Positions 7,349-15,062 of a stretch of 28,999 nt of DNA are shown here, in pieces. The position numbers and the translations under genes are program-made. The DNA is from Candidatus Altimarinota bacterium (GTDB taxonomy: Bacteria; Patescibacteriota; Gracilibacteria; UBA4473): assembly GCA_020630245.1 (NCBI GenBank), contig JAHDBZ010000001.1, forward strand, positions 1-28,999. Direction: 5' to 3'. The notes beneath the pieces are model-generated. The model was given only the letters and a program-made list of their open reading frames with translations, was not told where the DNA came from and made no database searches. The stretch's first letter is position 1. Every line of letters starts with the position of its first letter.

Positions 7349-8242
7349 ATGAAAAAAACCATTGTCTTTAGTCTCGGATTTGCATTGCTTGCAGCTGGAT
7401 TTAGCCTGCCGCTTATGGAGGCTTCTCCTCGAGCCTACCACGCCTACATCACCCAACCTCAAAATTTTGTTGAACATCGACGCCACACCGAAGGCCTTAA
7501 TGCGAATCTCACGCGTCGTATGATCCTTCGTAATGCACAACGCACAAATCGATACGGAGCAAACCAGCTTCGTCTCAAAAACTACCGAGGATCTCGTGAA
7601 GCCTTCAACCGAGGGGCGGTAGGAAATGTCGTAAATCGACAGCTCATGGTGCGCCCATCTACCAATCGTATCGCACCAAATACACAACGAACCGTTCATA
7701 CTACAAGTATCGCTCGACCGGTGATCACTCCAACCGTGGTACAACAAGTACAGTCATCACTTTACACCTATGAAAACGATGCGTTTTCTCTGCTCCTACC
7801 GAAAGGTTGGACGCTGAGACACAATGCTGGAGGTGTTCACATGTACACCAATCCTGATTCGAGTTACATGGTGCGTGTCAAAAAATACGATTCTCAAACT
7901 TGTGGAACTGGTTTCGTTACTTGTGCAGCCCAGCTCGGTAAAGCTGAAAATTACCGACTGGTCGGCGGATCTGGAAAACTCGAGATCACGAGCCGTATCC
8001 TGCGAGATAGTCGACAAACAGATACAGTCCTCAATCGACTAGCGATCATGACTGATACCTATACAGAGCGATTTAACGCTTACATTCCGTTCGTAGGATC
8101 TCAGACATTCAATCGATACTTTGTATCGACTGGTAATGGTGGAGCCTTCATGGTGGAAGCCGTAGCCAATGTTCGTGATGCGGGACAATACACAGAAACG
8201 ACTAAACGAATCTTTGATTCGTTTCGAGTCTACCCACAATAA
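7349..8242 (+). CDS. Secreted protein, PsbP-like domain, 297 aa
   Basis: A signal peptide (MKKTIVFSLGFALLAAGFSL...) is followed by about 110 basic, Arg/Asn-rich residues, a Thr/Val-rich linker, and a C-terminal domain (about residues 130-297) starting YENDAFSLLLPKGW, carrying CX6C (TCGTGFVTC) and ending IFDSFRVYPQ. This is the clearest member of the local paralogue family. The ATG is preceded by CCCC as in the gene upstream, with no Shine-Dalgarno sequence. A strong terminator follows at 8270. Function unknown; a surface or extracellular role is inferred from the signal peptide only. Confidence 0.7.
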   Translation: MKKTIVFSLGFALLAAGFSLPLMEASPRAYHAYITQPQNFVEHRRHTEGLNANLTRRMILRNAQRTNRYGANQLRLKNYRGSREAFNRGAVGNVVNRQLMVRPSTNRIAPNTQRTVHTTSIARPVITPTVVQQVQSSLYTYENDAFSLLLPKGWTLRHNAGGVHMYTNPDSSYMVRVKKYDSQTCGTGFVTCAAQLGKAENYRLVGGSGKLEITSRILRDSRQTDTVLNRLAIMTDTYTERFNAYIPFVGSQTFNRYFVSTGNGGAFMVEAVANVRDAGQYTETTKRIFDSFRVYPQ

Positions 8243-8269
8243 GCCCTTATTTACCCAACAGGAATAAAG

Positions 8270-8296
8270 ACCGTCTCCTCGGAGGCGGTTTTTTTT
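8270..8296 (+). terminator. Intrinsic terminator
   Basis: ACCGTCTCC pairs with GGAGGCGGT (one wobble) around a tight turn, followed by eight Ts, directly after the secreted-protein operon. Confidence 0.85.
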
Positions 8297-8324
8297 ATCT
8301 CAGATTTAGGTTAGTATATTTTTA

Positions 8325-8714
8325 ATGGATATCATTTGGTTGGTTTTGTTGATGATCTTGGGCTTTGGTCTTTGGATTCTGTGGCGCGCCAAAACCAAGC
8401 AGGTAGTGCTAGACGCAAAAGTCCTGAGTCAAACCTTGCGGAGTATCGTAGCGACCAATCAACTTGACCCGGAACATGCTGTCCTGATGGCGCATAAACA
8501 TTTTATAGCCGCCTTGCAGTCTATGGTCAGTGACAAGCAAAAAGCGGCTGAGCTAGTCACGAAGTTTGCTGATCGTTTTCCCAATACTAAAGCCGTCTGG
8601 CGGGCGCACAATCTGCGTAATCGAGTCGCCCATGAGACCAAGGTGAAAGTCTCTCCCGCGCAAGCTGAGGCCGTGCGCAAAGCGTTGATTCGGGCTTTGA
8701 AGGCGTTGAGATAG
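8325..8714 (+). CDS. Membrane-anchored HEPN-like protein, 129 aa
   Basis: One N-terminal membrane helix (residues 3-20, IIWLVLLMILGFGLWILW) is followed by a basic stretch, so the rest is probably cytoplasmic. The remainder is all-helical and contains NLRNRVAHE at 97-104, an R-x4-H motif (R98, H103) as in HEPN-domain RNases and nucleotide-binding HEPN proteins. No partner nucleotidyltransferase is adjacent, so toxin-antitoxin function is not supported. The start codon is 4-8 bases from a TAGTAT/TATATT -10 box, so the mRNA is leaderless. It is convergent with the small-RNA array. Confidence 0.65.
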   Translation: MDIIWLVLLMILGFGLWILWRAKTKQVVLDAKVLSQTLRSIVATNQLDPEHAVLMAHKHFIAALQSMVSDKQKAAELVTKFADRFPNTKAVWRAHNLRNRVAHETKVKVSPAQAEAVRKALIRALKALR

Positions 8715-8756
8715 TGGTAGGTAGTGAGCAGAGAGCGGCGAGCAGATAACAGAAAG

Positions 8757-8923
8757 GAAAAAGGCTAACCACGGAATGCCTTTCAAAGTTAATTCTAACG
8801 TGGTTAGCCTTGTGATTCGACTAGGGGAGCCCAAGCGATGGGGGTCAGGGTGAGGGCCGCAGTCTGAGTCGAATTCATTAGTAAGTATTTAATATTTTCT
8901 TTCGAAAATCTAAATCTTACACA
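8757..8923 (-). ncRNA. Predicted small RNA A (last of the array)
   Basis: The promoter on the minus strand is TTGACA (8958-8953), 17-base spacer, TAAAAT (8935-8930). The predicted RNA of about 165 nt has an 8-bp stem (8868-8875 with 8816-8823) closing a 44-base C-rich loop. It ends in a perfect 13-bp terminator stem (8800-8812 with 8762-8774, 25-base loop) followed by a U-tract (TTTTTCCTTTC). No ORF of note. Confidence 0.65.
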
Positions 8924-8969
8924 TATTTATTTTAATATAAAAATACATAAATGTCAATAAAATAAAGAA

Positions 8970-9082
8970 ACTAGAAATAAGAGACCAGCGGGAGTTTGGG
9001 GGACAACCGCTGGCCTGTTTGCTGCACTGGAGAACGCAGCCAGTCGAGGAGTATGTGCCTAGCATAGAATTCCTCGAACGAA
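8970..9082 (-). ncRNA. Predicted small RNA B
   Basis: Promoter TTGACT (9116-9111), 16-base spacer, TATAAA (9094-9089). The RNA of about 110 nt folds into three consecutive hairpins: TCGAGGA with TCCTCGA (9072-9078 with 9045-9051), GCTGC with GCAGC, and a terminal CCAGCGG with CCGCTGG (9008-9014 with 8986-8992), whose loop holds TCCCCCAAA. The following T-tract is interrupted (TCTCTTATTTCT), so termination is less certain than in the neighbours. Confidence 0.6.
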
Positions 9083-9128
9083 ATTATTTTATATTAATTT
9101 TTGTGAAAAAGTCAATTTTTGCCCATAT

Positions 9129-9302
9129 AAAAAAGACTGGAGATTCAACTGGGGTTAATCAGATATGAATCTCCAGGGTCCAGTACTGTCGGACCAACAG
9201 AAGGGAGAAGACCACTACCTATACAGGCTTGGTGCGTGGTAGGCAACAGGGTAGGTGCCCAGCAAAACCCTGGAGTTTATTCGGCTTTGCCATTCTCCAC
9301 AT
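9129..9302 (-). ncRNA. Predicted small RNA C
   Basis: Promoter TTGATT (9336-9331), 16-base spacer, TAAAGA (9314-9309). In the RNA of about 174 nt an outer stem GGAGAA with TTCTCC (9294-9299 with 9205-9210) encloses CAGGGT with ACCCTG and other short pairings; then comes a GGTCC/GGACC hairpin. The terminator is a perfect 11-bp stem (9167-9177 with 9138-9148) with TTAACCCCAGT in the loop, followed by TCTTTTTT. Confidence 0.7.
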
Positions 9303-9346
9303 AGCTATCTTTAATGATTTTTCCGAAAAAATCAATACATGTATTT

Positions 9347-9525
9347 TAAAAAAGAGGATCAGCAGCGTGCTAATCCTCGGGCGAAAGTTAATCTTAAATT
9401 GACATCGATTAAAGCTTTCTTAGTTAGGGAGACTCTTCGGGGTCGAAGCGAACGGCATAGTTCTTATTGGTTCTGTACGCTCAACCGATCAAACAATGGG
9501 TGCACAGTAGATCGGTCTCTCCACA
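9347..9525 (-). ncRNA. Predicted small RNA D
   Basis: Promoter TTGACT (9559-9554), 16-base spacer, TATCAA (9537-9532). The RNA of about 179 nt begins ATGTGGAGAGA (RNA C begins ATGTGGAGAA). It has ACCGATC/GATCGGT (9485-9491 with 9511-9517), CTTCG/CGAAG with loop ACCC, and GAAAGCTTTAATC pairing with GATTAACTTTC. The terminator is GAGGAT...ATCCTC (9374-9379 with 9355-9360, inner AGCA/TGCT) followed by TTTTTT. Confidence 0.7.
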
Positions 9526-9570
9526 TTTTCTTGATAATCACTTTTTATTAAAAGTCAATGGTCGTGCTTT

Positions 9571-9758
9571 AAAAAAATGGATGGCGCGATACAAGTATCG
9601 GCCATCCGAGTGGTCATGCGTGATCCAGGGGTCTAGTTTTGTAATCGTTTGATAAGACACACTCTGAATCTCTCCACCAAGTCGTTAGACGTTTATTGTA
9701 TTTGTCCTGACGACTGATTTGCGTGGTTTGAGATAGCAAAGCTAAACAAAGCCACAGG
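9571..9758 (-). ncRNA. Predicted small RNA E
   Basis: Promoter TTGACA (9792-9787), 16-base spacer, TAGAAA (9770-9765). The RNA of about 188 nt has an 8-bp stem AGTCGTCA with TAACGACT (9709-9716 with 9681-9688), extended by ATCTC...GAGAT and ACCA/TGGT pairs, and contains GGTGGAGAGA, like RNAs C and D. The terminator is a nested stem: GGATGGC with GCCATCC (9602-9608 with 9580-9586) plus CGATA/TATCG, followed by ATTTTTTT. Confidence 0.7.
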
Positions 9759-9789
9759 CCTCGTTTCTACTGGTGACTGTTTCTTTGTC

Positions 9790-9924
9790 AAATTGGGTTG
9801 GGTGGACAGGCGCAGGATAGGCGCCTGTCCGGGTCAGCTGGAGAGTGCGTGAGGAGACCTAGGGTCGCGTTCCTCTCCTGAGCTGAAATATTAGTGATAC
9901 GCCTCAAGACGGGAATATCACACA
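9790..9924 (-). ncRNA. Predicted small RNA F
   Basis: Promoter TTGACG (9958-9953), 16-base spacer, TACAAC (9936-9931, a weak -10). The RNA of about 135 nt contains the bulged stem CAGCT-CA-GGAGAG with CTCTCC-AGCTG (9874-9886 with 9836-9846). It ends in a perfect 10-bp stem GGACAGGCGC with GCGCCTGTCC (9822-9831 with 9805-9814). The tail is ACCCAACCCAATTT, so U-dependent termination is doubtful here. Confidence 0.55.
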
Positions 9925-9960
9925 GCTTGGTTGTATCAATTGATTGTTTAGCGTCAATGA

Positions 9961-10114
9961 AAAAAGAGTGGGCCGACGCATGATATCGTCGACCCTCCAG
10001 CAGGCGGAGATGTTAGTACACCTCACTTTTTTGTGAGCGCTGTTGAGCGCTCCTCGGGGCAACGAGAAATGCCCGCCGGAATTAGAAGACAGTAATCATA
10101 TAGATTTCTGTACA
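9961..10114 (-). ncRNA. Predicted small RNA G (first of the array)
   Basis: Promoter TTGCAT (10149-10144), 17-base spacer, TAAAAT (10126-10121). In the RNA of about 154 nt an outer GGCGG/CCGCC pairing (10074-10078 with 10004-10008) encloses AGCGCT with AGCGCT, CTCAC-AAAAAA-GTGAG, and CTCG...CGAG. The terminator is GGGTCGACG with CGTCGGCCC (9988-9996 with 9971-9979, one wobble), followed by ACTCTTTTTT. Confidence 0.65.
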
Positions 10115-10149
10115 ATTTTATTTTACACTAAAATTCAATAAAATGCAAT

Positions 10150-10251
10150 AATTTTTGCATATTGCAAGTGGGTTGAAGCTCTTCGACCCCTACAGCACAT
10201 GGACAAGGGACAGGTCGTGACCTGTGCTTACGGTTATCTGTTAACTGTTAA
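10150..10251. other. Spacer with two hairpins downstream of the VirD4-like gene
   Basis: It holds GGGTTGAAG/CTTCGACCC (10171-10190, 9 bp with one wobble) and ACAGGTC/GACCTGT (about 10211-10226). Neither has a good U-tract on the minus strand; they may protect or terminate the ATPase mRNA. The last bases are a gttaactgttaac-type short repeat. Confidence 0.4.
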
Positions 10252-12705
10252 CTATTTACCCTTCTCTTTGTCCTTCTTGCTCTTCTTCTTTTCATTCTCA
10301 GATCGTGACCACCGCATGATCTTTTCCTCAATCTTGTCGCGCGGTTTGGTGTAGCGTTGTCGTGAAAAATTACGGATTTTCTCAATCCGTTCTTCCATGG
10401 TTTCTTCGCCGTAGTCGATATCTGGTGGAGGAAACGTCTTGGCGGAGAAGGTTGGGGTCGTCAAACCATCGACCATGATGCGGTTGTAGATTTGGTATTT
10501 GGGTATCGTGGCCAGGTGAATCGGTTCGACGATATTTTCATCGAATTGTTCGGCGAGGATCTTGGCGTCGTTAATCCCTACTTGAAACGAGATCAGACTC
10601 CCCACATTCCCAAAGACCGCCGCCGAGACCTCATCGGTCATCTGCTCGAGGTACTGATTGGCCATGGTAAGTGAGAGTTTGTACTTACGAGCTTCAGAGA
10701 GGATCGTGGCAAATGATTCGGTGGCGAAGTTTTGGAACTCATCGACAAACAGTGAAAAGTCACGGCGTTCAGATTCGGGAATGTCGGCACGACTCATAGC
10801 GTCGAGTTGGAACTTTGTAATCAGGAGTGATCCCAGCATGGCAGAGTTGTCTTCACCGATTTTTCCTTTTGACAGATTTACGATTACGATCTTGCCCTTG
10901 TCCATACAGAATCGTAGATCGAGCGTGGATTTTGGTTGGCCAACGATGTTACGGATTATCGGAGCCGAGAGAAATTGTCCGACTTTGTTTTGAATTGGTC
11001 CAACGGCCTCGGCAAGCTTTTGTGGTGAGAGCGCGTTAAATTCTGTCTCCCAAAAGTTACGTACCATTGGATCTTGTACGAAGTGCAGGATCTTGCCGCG
11101 ATATGATTTGTCGACCAACATGCGTGTGATCCCGAGCATCGTGGTGTCTGGTGCTTCGATCAGGGCCAGGATAGTATTGCGCAAAAAGTGCTCGAGACGA
11201 GGCCCCCAAGAATCGGCATAGAGTTTCTTAAAGACGCCTACGAGTCCAGAAGCAATCAAGGCGCGGTGCTCGGGATTCTTTCCTTCGAGCATATTGAAAG
11301 CCATCGGGAAGTCTTTGTCCGCAGGATCAAAAAGTACCACGTCGTTGGTACGGTGTTTGGGAACGAAACCAATGACGGCTTCGGCTAGATCTCCATGCGG
11401 ATCAATCACGGCTACGCCTTTGCCGGCCATGATGTCGGAATAGATCATGTTTTCGAGGAGGGTTGATTTTCCCATCCCAGTTTTTCCGATGATGTAGACG
11501 TGCCGGCGGCGATCAACAGGGCGGATACCGTAGTCGATAGCCTTGCGACGGAAGTTTGTTTGTCCGATAAGCGTGAGGTTATTTTCGCTTTGCGGAAGAT
11601 TGGCCGGTGGTTCGAGTTTGAGAGATTCAATCCAGTGGATGCCTGAGGTTTTGACAATTTCAGTTGGCAGATGAAACATGGTCGCTAGTTCTTCCTGGCT
11701 GAGGGCGAAGGGATGATGGCTGGCACGGCGGATGAAGTTTTTCCAACTCATAGATTTACCATCACGACCGACATGCGCGATGTCGAAGTGGTTCATTTCT
11801 GCCAGAGAAAACGGCTGGAAACTTCCCGCGATTTCACGGATCTTGGCTTCAGCATGAAGTGGGTCGGGGTCAGAATGTAGATAGATAGCGCGGATATTGG
11901 TGGCGAAATTGAGACGACTGATCTTGTCAAAACCAGCTGAGAAAAGGGTCTCTCGGTCGTGTCGATTAGAAGTCTGAGATTCACGATCCAATGTGCGTTC
12001 CATCTGATCATCCTGTCGACTGTCTTCGGCCGTTGATCGGCCCCAGCCAGCAAACATGAGGATGAGTCCCCAGAGTGGAGACTTGAGATACCTTTCGGTG
12101 CGATTGAAGCTCAGACGCTGATTCGTGTACCAGCGTTGCCAGCGCTGCCATTTCCAAATTCCAGGTTGGAAAAATCGACGCCAGGTATTTTTCGCCGCCT
12201 TGTTCCAGTCGGTTGGGATCGGGTTGATCACGAATTGCACTACCGCGGTGTCCGTTGGTCCGTGCAGGTGGGTCAGCGAAGCCGTAATTGGCCCGATGGG
12301 GTCTTCGAGGGTTTGCTGGAGTTTGTCCTCGAACTGCGGGTACCGTTTAAACGGATACATTGGCGGCAGAGCGGGTTGTAGCTCCGCGGTGAGGATGTTT
12401 TTCCCCTTGGTGATCTTTTTTGTCAGGTACTCTGCCGCTTCGTCGATTTCGACCTGCGGGTACTGTGAGTAGAGCTGCGATGAGACCAGTGTCTTGAGGT
12501 GAGAGGGGACAATGATATAAAAGTAAATCCGGCCCTCGAGATTTACAATCTCGAAGCTAATCGATTCGTCCCTGGCCTGCCGCGCAGCTTTGCTGAGAAG
12601 ACCATGCAGATTTGCCAAAAATTGCTCGAAAGCGAGCGGTCCCCGAGTGTTGAGTTTGGGGACTCTGAGTCGCAGGAGGGTTTTGGCAGATTTTTTAGAG
12701 GCCAT
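10252..12705 (-). CDS. VirD4/TraG-like type IV secretion/conjugation ATPase, 817 aa
   Basis: The C-terminal half is a RecA/FtsK-like ATPase: Walker A GKTGMGKST near residues 405-415 and Walker B FSLFVDEFQNF near 655, as in the coupling-protein and DUF87-type ATPases that pump DNA or protein. The N-terminal 350 residues are a non-ATPase domain found with this family in CPR genomes (memory, moderate). I see no membrane helices, and the last 30 residues are a Lys/Glu-rich tail. No relaxase or other mating-pair gene is nearby, so the substrate is unknown. An extended -10 (TGCTATAAT, 12721-12716 core) lies ten bases before ATG 12705, giving a nearly leaderless mRNA. Confidence 0.8.
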   Translation of the reverse strand: MASKKSAKTLLRLRVPKLNTRGPLAFEQFLANLHGLLSKAARQARDESISFEIVNLEGRIYFYIIVPSHLKTLVSSQLYSQYPQVEIDEAAEYLTKKITKGKNILTAELQPALPPMYPFKRYPQFEDKLQQTLEDPIGPITASLTHLHGPTDTAVVQFVINPIPTDWNKAAKNTWRRFFQPGIWKWQRWQRWYTNQRLSFNRTERYLKSPLWGLILMFAGWGRSTAEDSRQDDQMERTLDRESQTSNRHDRETLFSAGFDKISRLNFATNIRAIYLHSDPDPLHAEAKIREIAGSFQPFSLAEMNHFDIAHVGRDGKSMSWKNFIRRASHHPFALSQEELATMFHLPTEIVKTSGIHWIESLKLEPPANLPQSENNLTLIGQTNFRRKAIDYGIRPVDRRRHVYIIGKTGMGKSTLLENMIYSDIMAGKGVAVIDPHGDLAEAVIGFVPKHRTNDVVLFDPADKDFPMAFNMLEGKNPEHRALIASGLVGVFKKLYADSWGPRLEHFLRNTILALIEAPDTTMLGITRMLVDKSYRGKILHFVQDPMVRNFWETEFNALSPQKLAEAVGPIQNKVGQFLSAPIIRNIVGQPKSTLDLRFCMDKGKIVIVNLSKGKIGEDNSAMLGSLLITKFQLDAMSRADIPESERRDFSLFVDEFQNFATESFATILSEARKYKLSLTMANQYLEQMTDEVSAAVFGNVGSLISFQVGINDAKILAEQFDENIVEPIHLATIPKYQIYNRIMVDGLTTPTFSAKTFPPPDIDYGEETMEERIEKIRNFSRQRYTKPRDKIEEKIMRWSRSENEKKKSKKDKEKGK

Positions 12706-12715
12706 TTGTCACGTT

Positions 12716-12721
12716 ATTATA
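12716..12721 (-). promoter_or_regulatory. Extended -10 box TGCTATAAT of the VirD4-like gene
   Basis: TATAAT reads on the minus strand at 12721-12716 with TG one base upstream, ten bases before the ATG. No good -35 is visible, as is usual with extended -10 promoters. Confidence 0.55.
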
Positions 12722-12988
12722 GCATGGAATGGGTGATTCTGCCAGCGGGAGTAGGGTGGTTAATGGTGAATGGTGGATGGTTGATAGTGGGGGTTTGTGA
12801 AGTTTAGATGAAGTTGAGGTGAAGGTAGTGGATTGCCCATTCGTCCGCAATAGACAAAATATCGTCATCTTAAAAAAACTAGAACCCGGGTTTGTAATTT
12901 TTGTTACTACTTCACGTCACAAACCTTGCTCCGTTCCGTCTAAAGGAGTAGAAATAACACAACCCCTATCTCTAAACGAAATATACAC

Positions 12989-14869
12989 ATGAAAAAACTA
13001 CTGTTGGCTTTTGGATTTTTGGCTTTGATGCCGGCTTTTTCTCCGGCAGAGGCGGAAGTCGTTAACTATTGGGATTATTGGCGAAGCTATCATCAGGGCG
13101 ATAGTGTTTCAGATCGAAAGTGGAGTCGTTATATTTCTCCTCGATATTCGACGCGACGCCCAACGGCCACAACTCGTCGTCTGAGCACGACTCATTATCG
13201 TCCACAACGAACAACGGTGACTTCTACGCCGACTTCTCGTTGGCAGCAGTACCTACAGACACGTTATCGCAATACGCTGACCAATCGACCACTGTATCAA
13301 AATCCAACCTATAGCCGACCAACGGTCAATGATCGGAATATCGCTCGTAATGGAGTTTGGGCGACGGTTACACCGATCGAAATGCGTGAAAGTGTGAATG
13401 AAATTACGGCCGCACCGGTAAATCTTTTCCGGATCGGATTATCTCATAATGCCGTTCGAACGTCTGATTTTGTGCCAGCGGTTTACATCGAGGACATGCG
13501 TTTCCAAATTACAGATAATTCTGGTGTCGTGAGTGATTTTTCTCACTTTGAACTCGTCGTTGATGGTGAAACGTTTGATTTTGACCGCCAAGGATTTGCG
13601 ACGGTTGATTTTAATAACCTGCGACTAGCTCGCAGTGAAGATCGTGCTATCGATGTAGCGGTTCGGATCGAGGATCCAAGTATCTTCCCACGTCTACCAG
13701 GCACGTTCCGTGTAAAGTTGTCTGATGTAAATGCCGTTAAAGAATTTTCGAACGAATCTGTAGATGTGACGCTCAGCGGACGGACGGTTTCAAACTATGT
13801 AGTGATCAATCCGCGAGGCTCTGTCTCTGCCGGAGGCAGTAGTTCCGCTAATGTCTTTAGCAATACTACGATCGAAGGACGACCTTTGGGTGGCAGTGAA
13901 AAAGCTTACTTGATGGCGCTCACACTTAATGCCGCGTTTGATGATTTCTTGCTTGAAGAAATGATCGTGCGCAACGTGCACGGGAATAATGCTGATCAAC
14001 TCGTCAGCCAACTCAATCTCGTTGACCTGGCAAGTGGCAATATTTTAGATTCGACTCGCTTCGTTAATGGCGTGGCGACATTTGATATTTCAAATCAGAG
14101 TCAGCCTTACATTGCGCGTAACACGCGTTCTCGGTTTGGGATCCAAGCGATCATTAAATCTAGCCCGAATACAGATAATATCGACAACCGTCTCACCCTG
14201 ACACTGAGTGCTAGCGATATAGAACTCTTTGGCGTGGGGGCTGGCCGAGAAGTGCCAGATAGTCGTAAGAATGTTTCCATCGACAGCGAGACCTTTACCG
14301 TCGGACAGGCAACACTGACGACGCGCGGAGGTATTTCGTTCCCGGCAGAGCAACCAGTACTATTTATGGACGGGTCACTCAATCAAGTTGGACGCTTCCA
14401 AATCACAAACGGTGGTGCCAATGAAGTTTCGTTTGCTCGATTTAGTCTGCAGGTGACACCACGAGGTGCGCAATTTGCCAATGGAGGATCCATCAGTGAT
14501 TTCCAGCTCGTAGAATTAGTAGGCGTGCGCGAACGACAGCGCTTTACTACCACGAATGTAAATGGAAACGTGGCTACCTTTGACGCCAATGATGAGATTT
14601 ATCTCGATGCTGGACAGACACGAACTTTTGCCGTACTCGCAACACTTGAAAATACCGGAGATCTTAATGACAACGATGGAGTTGTCGTCTCTCTGGTCGG
14701 AGACGGAAGTTTCCAAAGAGGTACACTTGATGCCGTTCGAGCGAGTGGAGCACAGTTTATCTGGAGTGATCACTCTGGCCGACCACACGTACCGGGTTCG
14801 ACTGATTGGTTGTCTGGGTACCAGTTCCCAGGACTGCCGACCAATGCGATTGCCAATACGCTCAGGTAG
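12989..14869 (+). CDS. Large secreted surface protein with repeated beta domains, 626 aa
   Basis: The signal peptide is MKKLLLAFGFLALMPAFSPAEA. A Tyr/Arg/Thr-rich stretch follows to about residue 110, resembling the N-terminus of the 5015 gene product (NYWDYWRSYH versus LDYHRSV). From about residue 130 there are three or four beta-rich units with recurring features: a short FRI/FQIT strand, a (S/D)F..F.L.V strand, ISDF.LV, NG.ATFD, and an A..TR.F.V strand. The end is FIWSDHSGRPHVPGSTDW followed by LSGYQFPGLP, a C-terminal motif I recall from many CPR surface proteins and which may be a sorting signal. No Shine-Dalgarno sequence. Adhesin or cell-wall component is the likely role (inference). 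Confidence 0.75.
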   Translation: MKKLLLAFGFLALMPAFSPAEAEVVNYWDYWRSYHQGDSVSDRKWSRYISPRYSTRRPTATTRRLSTTHYRPQRTTVTSTPTSRWQQYLQTRYRNTLTNRPLYQNPTYSRPTVNDRNIARNGVWATVTPIEMRESVNEITAAPVNLFRIGLSHNAVRTSDFVPAVYIEDMRFQITDNSGVVSDFSHFELVVDGETFDFDRQGFATVDFNNLRLARSEDRAIDVAVRIEDPSIFPRLPGTFRVKLSDVNAVKEFSNESVDVTLSGRTVSNYVVINPRGSVSAGGSSSANVFSNTTIEGRPLGGSEKAYLMALTLNAAFDDFLLEEMIVRNVHGNNADQLVSQLNLVDLASGNILDSTRFVNGVATFDISNQSQPYIARNTRSRFGIQAIIKSSPNTDNIDNRLTLTLSASDIELFGVGAGREVPDSRKNVSIDSETFTVGQATLTTRGGISFPAEQPVLFMDGSLNQVGRFQITNGGANEVSFARFSLQVTPRGAQFANGGSISDFQLVELVGVRERQRFTTTNVNGNVATFDANDEIYLDAGQTRTFAVLATLENTGDLNDNDGVVVSLVGDGSFQRGTLDAVRASGAQFIWSDHSGRPHVPGSTDWLSGYQFPGLPTNAIANTLR

Positions 14870-14897
14870 ATCTGAGAACTTAGAATATAGAACTTAG

Positions 14898-14924
14898 GGG
14901 CGGCTCATAAGCCGCCCTTTTTTT
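14898..14924 (+). terminator. Intrinsic terminator
   Basis: GGGCGGCT pairs perfectly with AGCCGCCC over a CATA loop, followed by seven Ts. It ends the surface-protein transcript. Confidence 0.9.
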
Positions 14925-15010
14925 GTGGAGGCAAGATTTTGATTGTTAATTTTTGATGAAATTCAGGTGAAGTTGATGGCTTGCCGATTTATTAATAATT
15001 AAAAAAAATT

Positions 15011-15051
15011 CCGTCATCCTGAGAAGCAATTGCGACGAAGGACCTCCCGTT
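15011..15051 (+). repeat. Left inverted repeat of the GIY-YIG cassette
   Basis: It begins CCGTCATCCTGAGA and ends GCGACGAAGGACCTCCCGTT. The outer 14 and inner 17 bases recur inverted at 15349-15407; the middle part is shorter here. It is itself palindrome-rich (GCAATTGC; CTTC/GAAG). Confidence 0.75.
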
Positions 15052-15062
15052 TCAAATTCATC

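Noticed and set aside
9339..9652. Two plus-strand open frames of 60-70 codons
   Set aside because: They run antisense through the stems of predicted RNAs D and E, have no start signals and show no protein-like composition.
8757..10149. CRISPR array or integron attC array
   Set aside because: There is no repeated sequence between units, no spacers of constant length, no GTTRRRY/RYYYAAC core sites and no cassette ORFs or integrase. Promoter and terminator signals explain the periodicity better.
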